A stretch of DNA of 64,000 bases from Adhaeribacter aerolatus (GTDB lineage: Bacteria > Bacteroidota > Bacteroidia > Cytophagales > Hymenobacteraceae): positions 19,411 to 83,410 of the forward strand of contig NZ_BJYS01000041.1 of the NCBI RefSeq assembly GCF_007991635.1, in the 5' to 3' direction. Position numbers and translations under genes: made by a program. Every line of letters starts with the position of its first letter. Position 1 is the stretch's first letter. The notes below the pieces were generated by a model. That model saw nothing but the letters and a program-made list of their open reading frames with translations, searched no databases and was not told the DNA's origin. Below are positions 55,275 through 62,920 of this stretch, piece by piece.

Positions 55275-55305
55275 TTTGTTTATTTAAAATACTTTCCTAC
55301 TTTTG
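55275..55305 (+). promoter_or_regulatory. Consensus Bacteroidota promoter of the initiator tRNA gene
   Basis: TTTG (55275-55278) and TACTTTTG (55298-55305) are separated by exactly 19 bases, the best promoter match in the window. The tRNA begins 14 bases after the -7 element. Confidence 0.85.
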
Positions 55306-55318
55306 TATTACCAAACAG

Positions 55319-55394
<76 letters not shown>

Positions 55395-55404
55395 AACACA
55401 TTAT

Positions 55405-55441
55405 ATAAACCCTTGTAAATTAAGTTATTACAAGGGTTTAT
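55405..55441 (+). terminator. Terminator supplied to the tRNA gene by the element
   Basis: Arms ATAAACCCTTGTAA and TTACAAGGGTTTAT (14 bp, perfect) enclose 9 bases and are followed by TGTTTTT. A hairpin with the same layout at 62888 is probably the original tRNA terminator, pushed away by the insertion. Confidence 0.85.
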
Positions 55442-55709
55442 TGTTTTTGGGTAACAATAGAGTAACAAAATCTAAAAATATGGATTCTTTGAGGCTCGAT
55501 AATTGTTACCTCATAAATGTTAACAACCAAGTGTAGTTTTAATCATTGTTAACGAAAAGCAGAAGAAGGAATTCATTCTTTTATAATGGGAAATGTGAGT
55601 ATATTAGCATCTTTAATATATAGCTACAAGATTTCTGATATTCTTTGCCTAGAAAGAAGAAACAAGAGTTCTCTACTGCTTTGTTCTAGGATATTACAAA
55701 ACCAATAAT

Positions 55710-55723
55710 CCCGCAAGTGCGGG
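55710..55723. promoter_or_regulatory. Small inverted repeat upstream of the Clp_N cargo gene
   Basis: CCCGCA-AG-TGCGGG is flanked by TAAT and TTA and lies 32 bases before the ATG at 55756. The same core (CCCCGCA-AA-TGCGGGG) occurs in the terminator at the far end of the two-gene unit. It could be an operator, an attenuator or a processed hairpin. Confidence 0.45.
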
Positions 55724-55755
55724 TTAGTTATATCAAAGTACTTTTCAATAAATAT

Positions 55756-56535
55756 ATGGAAGCAAAATTCTCAGGTGCCGTAAAAGATGTAATTTCTTTA
55801 AGTAGGCTGGAAGCCATCCGTATTGGAAATAATTTTATAAGTCCAGAGCATTTAGTTCTTGGGATTATCCAACAAGGTGAAAATTCCGCAATAAAAGTAT
55901 TGACAGGTCTTAATGTGCCTATTCAATTAATTGTGAAAGACTTGGAAACTTCTCTGCCAAGAGAAATGAATCCACAAGATTTACACGGTTCTATTCCTCT
56001 GACTAAGCAAACAGAAAAAGCTCTTAAAATAACCTACTTAGAGGAGAAGTTGATTAATAGTGAAATTAAATTACCTATTAGGCAAATAGATACTCTTCAT
56101 TTACTCTTGGCTATTCTTAGGGACGAAGATGCGGCTACAACTAAAATTCTTAAAGGATTTAATATAACATATGATGTACTTAAGGATAAAGCTCTTGAAT
56201 TCTATAGGAATAATTCTCAGGAAGAAGAGATTTCTACTATTAAAAATGAACCAAAAGAAGAGGTTTCACCTTCCGAAAACATAATAACTGATTCATCATC
56301 GAAAGAGGAAAACGCATCTCAATTAACGTCTAATGAAGAGGAAAATATCTTGGAGCAGTCGAGTGTGCATTTAGAGTTTGAAATACCTGATTATTTATCG
56401 GACGAAGAAGCTATTAAACTTATCAAGGAAGGGATTTTGCTTGCAAACAGTACTTATAGAGGTTTAGGGGGTAGTGGTCTTAAAGTTAATGACATTCGTG
56501 TAACGGAGCCTCATTTTGAGCTTATTGAAAATTAG
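55756..56535 (+). CDS. Stand-alone ClpC-type N-terminal (Clp_N) domain protein with acidic linker and novel C-terminal domain
   Basis: The ATG at 55756 gives 259 residues beginning MEAKFSGAVKDVISLSRLEA, nearly the start of Bacteroidota ClpC. Two Clp_N repeats are present: about 3-65 (NNFISPEHLVLGIIQQGENS) and about 80-148 (TLHLLLAILRDEDAATTKIL). The glutamate that corresponds to the phosphoarginine-binding E32 of Bacillus ClpC is kept (E31), whereas the second site has L114 instead of Glu. No AAA+ ATPase follows. Instead there is an acidic Ser/Glu-rich linker (about 152-205) and a compact C-terminal domain (about 206-259) with a GGSG motif (238-241). It could act as a decoy, adaptor or anti-adaptor for ClpCP. 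This role is inference. Confidence 0.82.
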   Translation: MEAKFSGAVKDVISLSRLEAIRIGNNFISPEHLVLGIIQQGENSAIKVLTGLNVPIQLIVKDLETSLPREMNPQDLHGSIPLTKQTEKALKITYLEEKLINSEIKLPIRQIDTLHLLLAILRDEDAATTKILKGFNITYDVLKDKALEFYRNNSQEEEISTIKNEPKEEVSPSENIITDSSSKEENASQLTSNEEENILEQSSVHLEFEIPDYLSDEEAIKLIKEGILLANSTYRGLGGSGLKVNDIRVTEPHFELIEN

Positions 56536-56537
56536 TT

Positions 56538-56954
56538 ATGAGGAAGATTCACATTATACTTGACCCTAGAGATGCAAAAGATAGTCCAGAACTATTAAAA
56601 GCTTTAGGTGAAGTTTTTCAACAGGATAACCTTACGCTTAACCTTTCACAGTCTCAAAGGGCTGAAGACCTTAACCCTGAATTTAAAGAGTTTGAGAATC
56701 GAGTGTTTGATGAATCTGATCAAATTCTGAATTTAGAGAATAGTAAGATTGATGCAGATCTAAATTCTGATAATAATTTAAGTGAAGAACATAATCCAAA
56801 TACTAAGGCAAACTCAAAGCTTAAAATTGAAAAGTGGTATACAAAGCTCAAAAATCGAGGGGTTGCCTTTGGCTTAGAAGTGTATAAAATGGCCTTTAGA
56901 ACAGCAAAATATATCTCTGACGTCGAACCATTTTCTGACTCAGACAAAAAATAA
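56538..56954 (+). CDS. Small partner protein of the Clp_N cargo gene, unknown function
   Basis: The 138-residue protein begins only 2 bp after the Clp_N gene stop, so translation is probably coupled. Residues about 1-35 (MRKIHIILDPRDAKDSPELL) form a strand-helix start. A Glu/Asp/Asn-rich disordered middle (about 40-95) follows, and then a basic helical C-terminus (about 96-130, KWYTKLKNRGVAFGLEVYKM). The opposite charge of the two halves suggests a protein-binding role. No family is recognised. Confidence 0.65.
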   Translation: MRKIHIILDPRDAKDSPELLKALGEVFQQDNLTLNLSQSQRAEDLNPEFKEFENRVFDESDQILNLENSKIDADLNSDNNLSEEHNPNTKANSKLKIEKWYTKLKNRGVAFGLEVYKMAFRTAKYISDVEPFSDSDKK

Positions 56955-56989
56955 AATGCAAATCCCCGCAAATGCGGGGATTTGCATTT
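56954..56989 (+). terminator. Terminator of the Clp_N two-gene operon
   Basis: Two 17-base arms (56954-56970 and 56973-56989) pair perfectly. The apex is GCAAATGC, and the right arm ends GCATTT before CAT. The core TCCCCGCA/TGCGGGGA echoes the inverted repeat at 55710. Confidence 0.85.
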
Positions 56990-57034
56990 CATATGGGAAT
57001 AGCCCCTTCCTTCTCATAAGAACAGTAATACCTC

Positions 57035-57709
57035 ATGGTGGATCTAATAAAAAGCTTCATTGATTTCTTTGTTAATAAGGAAAACAAAACTTCAGCTAAA
57101 TACATATGGGGTTTTATAATCTTTGTCTTATTATTAATAGCGAACGACATTACTGGTTTTACGAACTATTATAGCACCCATAAGGGTCTTGAAGTAGCTA
57201 AGGAGGCTACTGAGTTGTTAAAAGCAGACTCCCTTTCGTCAAAAACAAGATTAGAGCTTGAAAGCGTTAGAGACAAAGCAATAACCAGAAAAAGTATAAT
57301 AGATAAAAGTACTGACTGGTTGAAGGCTGTAAATTGGAATCAAGTAAAGATTAAAATAGTACAGAATCAGGATAACCCAGAAAAAAATCAAACCATTGTC
57401 AGAGAGTTGCCAAGAAGTGCTATATGGCATGTAGTGACTTCTACAGTTTTGTTTATTTTATTTGGAATACTAGTAGCATTTGTTTCATTGTTTTCACCAG
57501 ATATTGGTGGGTTGGTAAAAAGAGTAATAGTATTCTTTATTGTTAGTGTAATCACAGCAGGATTAGCTTGGTGGCTTTCATTCATGTTTGGTCTAATTCC
57601 TAAAATAGCTGGTAATTGGCTTTGGAACTATATTTTAAATATCCTTTTGCAGTTACTTTTTGTATACACAGCTATTAAATCGAGTAAAAACAATAAAAGT
57701 ACAAGGTGA
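57035..57709 (+). CDS. Four-helix membrane protein, element cargo, unknown function
   Basis: The 224-residue protein has a membrane helix at about 24-40 and an extracytoplasmic or cytoplasmic charged region of about 90 residues (45-130) with heptad-like helices (EVAKEATELLKADSLSSKTR). Three further helices follow at about 131-153, 161-183 and 191-212, before a short basic tail (KSSKNNKSTR). Such a membrane protein beside a soluble sensor-like pair is common in phage-defence or toxin loci, but no known effector motif is visible. It has its own start after the operon terminator. Confidence 0.65.
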   Translation: MVDLIKSFIDFFVNKENKTSAKYIWGFIIFVLLLIANDITGFTNYYSTHKGLEVAKEATELLKADSLSSKTRLELESVRDKAITRKSIIDKSTDWLKAVNWNQVKIKIVQNQDNPEKNQTIVRELPRSAIWHVVTSTVLFILFGILVAFVSLFSPDIGGLVKRVIVFFIVSVITAGLAWWLSFMFGLIPKIAGNWLWNYILNILLQLLFVYTAIKSSKNNKSTR

Positions 57710-57821
57710 AGGTATAACCTTGTTTTAGCATATAAAACATGAATTTTTAACTGTTTGTATTAAGTCAGAAAATCACTTTTATCTAGGTAATTTTATTAGA
57801 TTTAAAGACCTTCTTATAATT

Positions 57822-58697
57822 ATGAGAAACCCATTTAAGCATAACTCTTCCTTGAGAAAGACCGGAGTTTATAAATTAATAGGGAATAGCTTAGTTGAGT
57901 TTGAAGAATTGCCTGGCAATGGTTCAATTAATGCTGTTGTTAAAGATTTGGGATTTGGTTTATCGCAAATTAAGACAATATTTACATTTAACTCAAAAAC
58001 ACTTGATTGTATTGGGGTAAAGATATTTACTAAACAGGTTGTTTTTGCTAGTTTAAGGAAGGACATAACCGCACTCTCATTAACCAGCTTAAATAATGAG
58101 CTCAAAAGAATTGATTGGGAGTATGAGTATTCTAGTCACGCTATTGAGGAAATCCTTAATACAGGAATAGAAGAAAACAATTTAACTTTTGACTACTTAA
58201 GTTCAGTTACTGAATTAATTAAAGAAAGTCCTACATTGTTCTTAGCTCCTAGTCTTAAGCTTTACTTAAGTTTTGAAAACAATTTACTTATTGGGTTTTC
58301 ATCTTCAGAATGGAATAGCACAGAAGCTAAGTGGCTTAAAAATTTAAATGAAAAGCTATATTCAATAATGGTGTCTGAGGCAACCAATCATCATGACAAT
58401 GAACTCGATGCAATGGAAGAGGTAAATATTCAGTGCCAAGCTATTCGAAATATCCCAAACGCTATGAAAAACATACATATACCAATGCACTCAAAGCCAA
58501 ATGGAACATATAACTTTTATAATCTTTTAGCCGCTCATTACAATCGAAAGAATACTTCTATAGACGAATTCAAATTTATAAATAAAGGAAGGTTTATTGA
58601 ATTATATCCTAATGAATTACAAGTAGGCAATTTTATCTATAAGTTCTCAACGGTGGGAATGTTAGATGAAGTCTTTTTGCGAGAGTCAAGTGATTAA
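57822..58697 (+). CDS. Element cargo protein of unknown function
   Basis: The 291-residue soluble protein is of mixed alpha/beta character with no signal or membrane segment. Recognisable pieces are IGNSLVEFEELPGNGSINAV near the start, a possible three-histidine cluster MVSEATNHHDNELDAMEEVN (about 186-205) and a beta-rich C-terminus (GRFIELYPNELQVGNFIYKF). I do not recognise a family. It is the last rightward cargo gene and is followed by a large palindrome. Confidence 0.6.
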   Translation: MRNPFKHNSSLRKTGVYKLIGNSLVEFEELPGNGSINAVVKDLGFGLSQIKTIFTFNSKTLDCIGVKIFTKQVVFASLRKDITALSLTSLNNELKRIDWEYEYSSHAIEEILNTGIEENNLTFDYLSSVTELIKESPTLFLAPSLKLYLSFENNLLIGFSSSEWNSTEAKWLKNLNEKLYSIMVSEATNHHDNELDAMEEVNIQCQAIRNIPNAMKNIHIPMHSKPNGTYNFYNLLAAHYNRKNTSIDEFKFINKGRFIELYPNELQVGNFIYKFSTVGMLDEVFLRESSD

Positions 58698-58842
58698 TTG
58701 CTGACGTTCTGGGAGAACTGAAATAAGCTGTTCAAGTGTTGCATTTTTATAACTCTAATTTATATTTCTGTCCTTATTTATAAAAATATTATTTATTCTA
58801 ATCTAAATAGGTCTACAATAACAGACATTTAAAGACAATAAA

Positions 58843-58893
58843 AATAATATTTAAATCAGATTAAAGTTACTTTAATCTGATTTAAATATTATT
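58843..58893. terminator. Perfect 25-bp inverted repeat between the convergent modules
   Basis: The left arm 58843-58867 and right arm 58869-58893 are exact reverse complements around a single T. The sequence is AT-rich (ATTTAAATCAGATTAAAGT on the left). It lies between the ends of the rightward cargo and leftward mobility genes, so a bidirectional terminator is the simple explanation; a replication origin or recombination site is an alternative. Confidence 0.75.
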
Positions 58894-58922
58894 AATTGAG
58901 ACTAATTCTAACAGCCTAACAT

Positions 58923-59510
58923 TTAACAATCATTATCACTATTGAGTTGGTCTTGAAGCTCTCTTTTTTTATCTTCTAATTCTGACAATGTTAAATGTTC
59001 AAAGCCTGTATAAATACTTATATGCCCATTAATGCTGTGAGTCATCTTATCTTGAAAATTTTCTTTATCTAAGCTCTTAAGTGCGAATATTATTGCAGAT
59101 ACATCAGGCAAAGAACGCTTTGTAATCCTCCTTATTTTCACAGGAATAATTTTACCCATTTCATTTAAATTTTCTTCCTTTTGAACTTCTTCATATTCTG
59201 TTCCAGTTATTCTGTCTAATAAACTTTGCCTTGCAGAGTTTTTAAGAAGCAACTTATAATTTATATTGTTTTCAATTAGTGATCTCTTGTACAATAGATG
59301 AACATCGAGAACAAACCCTCTTCTAAACTTACCTAGAACTAAATCTTCTTCAGTCAGGTGTGGTTGCGCCCAATGTTGAAATGTTGAATAATCAACTCCC
59401 ACAGCTTCACAACTTGATTTTATAGTAAATTCGCCAGACGAGTATAACAAGCAAATTTGTTTCGCCCTCTTTATCTTTTCAGCATTTGATAATTTTACTT
59501 TAGCCTTCAT
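58923..59510 (-). CDS. Helix-turn-helix protein resembling phage terminase small subunits
   Basis: The 195-residue protein has an N-terminal helix-turn-helix (about 16-48, ICLLYSSGEFTIKSSCEAVG then VDYSTFQHWAQPH), as in terminase small subunits and resolvase-type DNA binders. The helical middle region (about 55-150) contains LLKNSARQSLLDRITGTEYE. A Lys/Glu-rich C-terminus follows (SELEDKKRELQDQL). No large terminase subunit is present, so it may mark DNA for packaging by a helper or assist the replication initiator. Its start overlaps the upstream gene by 11 bp. Confidence 0.6.
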   Translation of the reverse strand: MKAKVKLSNAEKIKRAKQICLLYSSGEFTIKSSCEAVGVDYSTFQHWAQPHLTEEDLVLGKFRRGFVLDVHLLYKRSLIENNINYKLLLKNSARQSLLDRITGTEYEEVQKEENLNEMGKIIPVKIRRITKRSLPDVSAIIFALKSLDKENFQDKMTHSINGHISIYTGFEHLTLSELEDKKRELQDQLNSDNDC

Positions 59511-60441
59511 ATATCCGTGTTAAATTACTTCTTACTACAATGCTTATCTCCTCATCTAATTGGCTAATTAATTTATTATGAATTGTTATTTGTTCAAGTT
59601 TATTCATCCCCCATAGCTTTCTAAAATACCTACTTAGTTCTGACGGTGAAAATAAAGGATTTATATTATTAGAAAGTTTTATTGTTTCAATGATTTTGGT
59701 TAATCCACCTGCACTCTCTATACCTAATAATATGAATTGGTTTTCAATATCCTTGAATTTTGAAATTTTACTAAAATCTAGAATGGAATAGTTTATTTTA
59801 TGAATATCATAGTATTCCTTTCCCCAAAGCAGGACTAATTTATTAAATACAACAGGGTTAAATAGTTTTTCAACTTGGAGATTTTCCTCTCCAAAATTTT
59901 TAATTGACCAAGATTTTAGGAATCTATAATTCCATCGTACTTCAAATCTCATTAAAAACTTTCCTTTATGCAGATTCATCTTTGATTCTAATCCTTTATC
60001 ATAAAAGATTTTCTTTCTTACACCGCTATTAAAATAGAGGGTATTTTTCTCTATAAATCGATTAAAGTATTTACAATCTCCTATTAGCTTGAAAATTCTT
60101 TTTACCTTAATAGGAACTGAAAGATTTCCAGCAAAATCAAGCCTCTGTATAATTGCATCATATAAATTTACTTCTAAGCTATTTTCAATATTTTTAATAA
60201 CCATCATAAATTGTTCATGGTTTAATACTTTTAAATTATCTCCGAAATAAAACTTTGAGAGACTTCCTGTTATTCTTAAGCATCTATTTGTATAGCTTAT
60301 TATTAAATTAGGTTCTAAATAACCTCTTATCCCTATTATTTCTCCTGTTTCATCATCGAATACCGGTCTTTTCCTTTTTAAATGGGAATCATCAAAATGA
60401 GTAATTACACTCCTTTTGATTATACTTATAGTATCTACCAT
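59500..60441 (-). CDS. Replication initiation protein of the filamentous-phage/plasmid (II/X, Rep_trans-like) type
   Basis: The 313-residue protein has the signature order of this group: IIQRLDFAGNL (97-107, the RxDxxxN-type strand), TLYFNSGVRKKIFYDKGLES (134-153, with YDKG at 147-150) and LMRFEVRWNYR (163-173). Such proteins nick the double-strand origin through a tyrosine and start rolling-circle replication. I did not locate the catalytic tyrosine with certainty. It would allow the excised element to replicate. It is translationally coupled to the downstream HTH gene by an 11-bp overlap. Confidence 0.75.
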   Translation of the reverse strand: MVDTISIIKRSVITHFDDSHLKRKRPVFDDETGEIIGIRGYLEPNLIISYTNRCLRITGSLSKFYFGDNLKVLNHEQFMMVIKNIENSLEVNLYDAIIQRLDFAGNLSVPIKVKRIFKLIGDCKYFNRFIEKNTLYFNSGVRKKIFYDKGLESKMNLHKGKFLMRFEVRWNYRFLKSWSIKNFGEENLQVEKLFNPVVFNKLVLLWGKEYYDIHKINYSILDFSKISKFKDIENQFILLGIESAGGLTKIIETIKLSNNINPLFSPSELSRYFRKLWGMNKLEQITIHNKLISQLDEEISIVVRSNLTRIYEG

Positions 60442-60464
60442 AATATTTTGACAAAATATGTCAA

Positions 60465-60776
60465 TTATATGACCTTACTATAACGTTTGCCCCTTCTGAG
60501 GGTAATTAACGTTGATGCCTCTTGCTCTATTTCCTCATTTGTCCTAACTCTGTTCCTTAGAAGCCATGAATCTATTTCCTGTTTATTAAAATAAAGTTGT
60601 TTGCCATTTGGCCTATAAAATGGAATATCACTTTTAGAAGTGAGTTTATAAAGAAAACTTTTTGATAAGCCCGTATAGGCTGCCACTTCATCAAATGTGA
60701 ATACCATTTTTTGAGAAAGCAATAGATTCTCAATCCTTGCTAACCGCTCTTCAACTGTAATAAGAATTTTGTCCAT
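60465..60776 (-). CDS. Excisionase-like helix-turn-helix protein (HTH_17)
   Basis: The ATG at 60776 gives a 103-residue protein with a short coiled segment (MDKILITVEERLARIENLLL). The MerR/excisionase-type winged helix (FTFDEVAAYTGLSKSFLYKL, then IPFYRPNGKQLYFNKQEIDS) spans about 27-72. Proteins of this form are regular companions of tyrosine integrases in Bacteroidota mobile elements and control excision or replication. It ends 23 bp before the replication gene, suggesting one operon. Confidence 0.82.
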   Translation of the reverse strand: MDKILITVEERLARIENLLLSQKMVFTFDEVAAYTGLSKSFLYKLTSKSDIPFYRPNGKQLYFNKQEIDSWLLRNRVRTNEEIEQEASTLITLRRGKRYSKVI

Positions 60777-60895
60777 TATTTTACATTTTAAAAGTAAATA
60801 GAATGGACTTGCAAGCCCTGTTATGTAATTACAGAGCAAAGAAAGCTAAGAAAGGAAATAATTGTAATTGAGAGAGATTGAGACTTATAAAAATC

Positions 60896-61588
60896 TCAAT
60901 GTTTTATAGAATTTATGAGCCTCTTTAATTCTTCTGTTCCCTTGGGCATTCCTTCAATACTCATTAAATTTTTTGGTGTAGTTAAATCCCCGCCTTTGAT
61001 AACTTTTCCTTTGCTAGTGGAAAAGAGCAGAAATTTCTCAATTATTGAAGGATATTTAAAATTTGTTATTAAATTCTGCCTTAGTAGTTCTTCAAAAAAG
61101 ACCACTAGTAAACGGTTACTTTTCAGCCATATTATAGGACTAGTTGAGGTAGTAATATTTTTTGAAAAAACATTCTTTAAAGTGTCTACGGTAGCACTTC
61201 CATCTATATAGTAGTTAATCAATAATGAATGAAGCTTTTCTAAGTACTTGTCGGTTCCTAACCAATTTAATGTATAACTATTGTCTTTTTTCTTTTTAAT
61301 GCCAATAGAATCTAAACTTAAATATAGAGCTTTAATTCTGCTATAATCGTTCATTAAAACTTCACCATACTTATTATACTGTTCCTTTGCTTTTCTAAGT
61401 TTATCCTTTTCAAATAGTTCTTTTAGCTCCTCAATAAAAATGACTCGCTCTAAATCAGAATTAAGCAAAGCCATTCTGCTCTTTATCATTAAGAAAATTT
61501 CTTCATCATTATTTCCTATAAAATGTAAGCCTTCTTCAAAGATATACTTGTATGTTTTTACTGCTAATTCTTTTACCATCAGATCCAT
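60896..61588 (-). CDS. Element protein of unknown function next to the integrase
   Basis: The 230-residue helical, Lys-rich protein has an N-terminal half (1-105) of long helices. The C-terminal half has the pattern LNWLGTDKYLEKLHSLLINY, VDTLKNVFSKNI and PIIWLKSNRLLVVFFEELLR. This resembles a small domain I remember at the C-terminus of many Bacteroidota mobile-element proteins, but I cannot name it. It ends 119 bp before the excisionase-like gene and starts 26 bp from the end of the integrase gene. Confidence 0.6.
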   Translation of the reverse strand: MDLMVKELAVKTYKYIFEEGLHFIGNNDEEIFLMIKSRMALLNSDLERVIFIEELKELFEKDKLRKAKEQYNKYGEVLMNDYSRIKALYLSLDSIGIKKKKDNSYTLNWLGTDKYLEKLHSLLINYYIDGSATVDTLKNVFSKNITTSTSPIIWLKSNRLLVVFFEELLRQNLITNFKYPSIIEKFLLFSTSKGKVIKGGDLTTPKNLMSIEGMPKGTEELKRLINSIKH

Positions 61589-61614
61589 TTAAATAAGTAT
61601 CTATTTCTTAAATA

Positions 61615-62667
61615 TTAAAAATCGATCTCTGGTAACCTGCTTACGGCCTGTTGCTTTAATGCTTCTACTGCCCTAACATACTTTTGAGTATGCTTAAAGC
61701 TAGTATGGCCCAATAAACTAGATACAGTACTAATATCTGTCTCATATATTATCAAGTTAGTAGCAAAGGAATGGCGGGCAACATGGAAAGTTATATTTTT
61801 ATCAATACCAGCTTGCTTTGCCCAGGCTTTCAAGCTCTTTAATATACCTGTATGTGAGGGCAAGGTAAATACTTTAGTCTCGGGCTTACCTTGCTCTCCT
61901 AATAGCTTTATAGAGGAGTTATTTAGATTTATTAATACTGGCCTGCCTGTTTTGGATTGCATTACTTTCAAAGTCCCATTAATAATGTTACTCCATTTAA
62001 GAGCTTCTACATCACAATATCTTAGGCCAGTACAGCAAGCAAAGAGGAAAGCCCGCTTTACTTCTGGATTGCCGCAGTAGGCGCTTGCTAGAGCTTGTAT
62101 TTCAGCAGTACTTAGAATATCCTTCTTTATACCGTCAGTCTTTTTGTTCTGAATATCTAAGGCTGGGTTAATAGAAATTACCTTTTCTCTTGTTGCCTGT
62201 TTTAATAGCTTCTTAAATTTAGCAAAGTAATTATGAGGTGTTTCTCCATTAAGATGCTCCTCTAGGTAAGTTTTAAAGTCTAGGCAAAATTGCTCTGTTA
62301 CTTCATTAGGATAAAGATATTCTTTACCGGCAAATTCCTTGAAATACTTGCAGCAATATCTTACAATTCTAATATCCTTATTTTTATAGTTGCTTAGAAA
62401 GTTTTCAAAATAGGTAATGAAGTTTACCTTTTTTTTATACTCAGGCTCAAAGCCATGTTCCAAAGAATTAATATAAATTTCTCTTTTGGCTCTCAAGCTC
62501 TCAGCCATTTTGAGGGTTTCTTTATTATGTTGCCGGTCAATAGGAGTGCTGGCTTTAATTAAATAGAGCTTTAAGAACTCATAGTCCCTTTTACCATTGT
62601 GGTAAATATCCAAGTAAAGAGACTCTTTGCCACTCGCTAACTTTTTTTTTCTTAGTTCAACTCCCAT
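61615..62667 (-). CDS. Tyrosine site-specific recombinase (integrase) of the element
   Basis: The ATG at 62667 gives MGVELRKKKLASGKESLYLD, the typical arm-binding domain; the upstream extension to 62736 is only hydrophobic leader-like sequence. The 350-residue protein has a core-binding SAM-like domain (about 82-165) and a catalytic domain with R216 (CTGLRYCDVEALKW), K239, H295-x-x-R298 (HVARHSFATN), H321 (LLGHTSFKHTQKY) and nucleophile Y330. All catalytic residues are present, so it should be active at the tRNA-fMet attachment site. It is transcribed inward from the right end. Confidence 0.92.
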   Translation of the reverse strand: MGVELRKKKLASGKESLYLDIYHNGKRDYEFLKLYLIKASTPIDRQHNKETLKMAESLRAKREIYINSLEHGFEPEYKKKVNFITYFENFLSNYKNKDIRIVRYCCKYFKEFAGKEYLYPNEVTEQFCLDFKTYLEEHLNGETPHNYFAKFKKLLKQATREKVISINPALDIQNKKTDGIKKDILSTAEIQALASAYCGNPEVKRAFLFACCTGLRYCDVEALKWSNIINGTLKVMQSKTGRPVLINLNNSSIKLLGEQGKPETKVFTLPSHTGILKSLKAWAKQAGIDKNITFHVARHSFATNLIIYETDISTVSSLLGHTSFKHTQKYVRAVEALKQQAVSRLPEIDF

Positions 62668-62861
62668 TATTTTACCTATTATCTTTTGGTTTCCTTTGCT
62701 TACCAAAGATAACAGAATTAATATAACGAGTAACAAACGAGTAACAAAAAAAGAGATAATAGGAGAAAAAGAAAGAAATCAAAAAATTAATTATAGCCTT
62801 AAAACACCTTTAAAGCTAGTTTTTTGTTTCTTTTACTTGCTGTTTGTTTCAGGTTTTGTAG

Positions 62862-62875
62862 CTGTTCCCGCTACC
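62862..62875 (+). other. Attachment site attR
   Basis: CTGTTCCCGCTACC is identical to the tRNA 3' end at 55380. The preceding CAGGTT is also kept at the same spacing, while the six bases between differ. Confidence 0.85.
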
Positions 62876-62887
62876 GAATAATAAAGC

Positions 62888-62920
62888 AATACCTTGTAAG
62901 TGAATAACTTGCAAGGTATT
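62888..62920 (+). terminator. Hairpin just outside attR, probably the original tRNA terminator
   Basis: Arms AATACCTTGTAAG and CTTGCAAGGTATT pair with one G-T wobble and are followed by CGTCTTTTT. It starts 12 bases after attR, as the element's own hairpin does after attL. Confidence 0.8.

Larger units (their letters stand above)
55395..55755. other. Left end of the element, upstream of the cargo operon
   Basis: Besides the terminator at 55405 and the inverted repeat at 55710 no gene is seen in these 361 bp. It should contain the cargo promoter and the left integrase arm-binding sites. Confidence 0.5.

Noticed and set aside
58923..59510. Calling the element a complete prophage because of the terminase-like HTH protein
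   Set aside because: No large terminase, portal, capsid, tail or lysis genes are present in the 7.5 kb between the attachment sites.
62668..62736. Hydrophobic N-terminal extension of the integrase
   Set aside because: Integrases start with the arm-binding domain that begins at the ATG 62667; the extension reads like promoter DNA.
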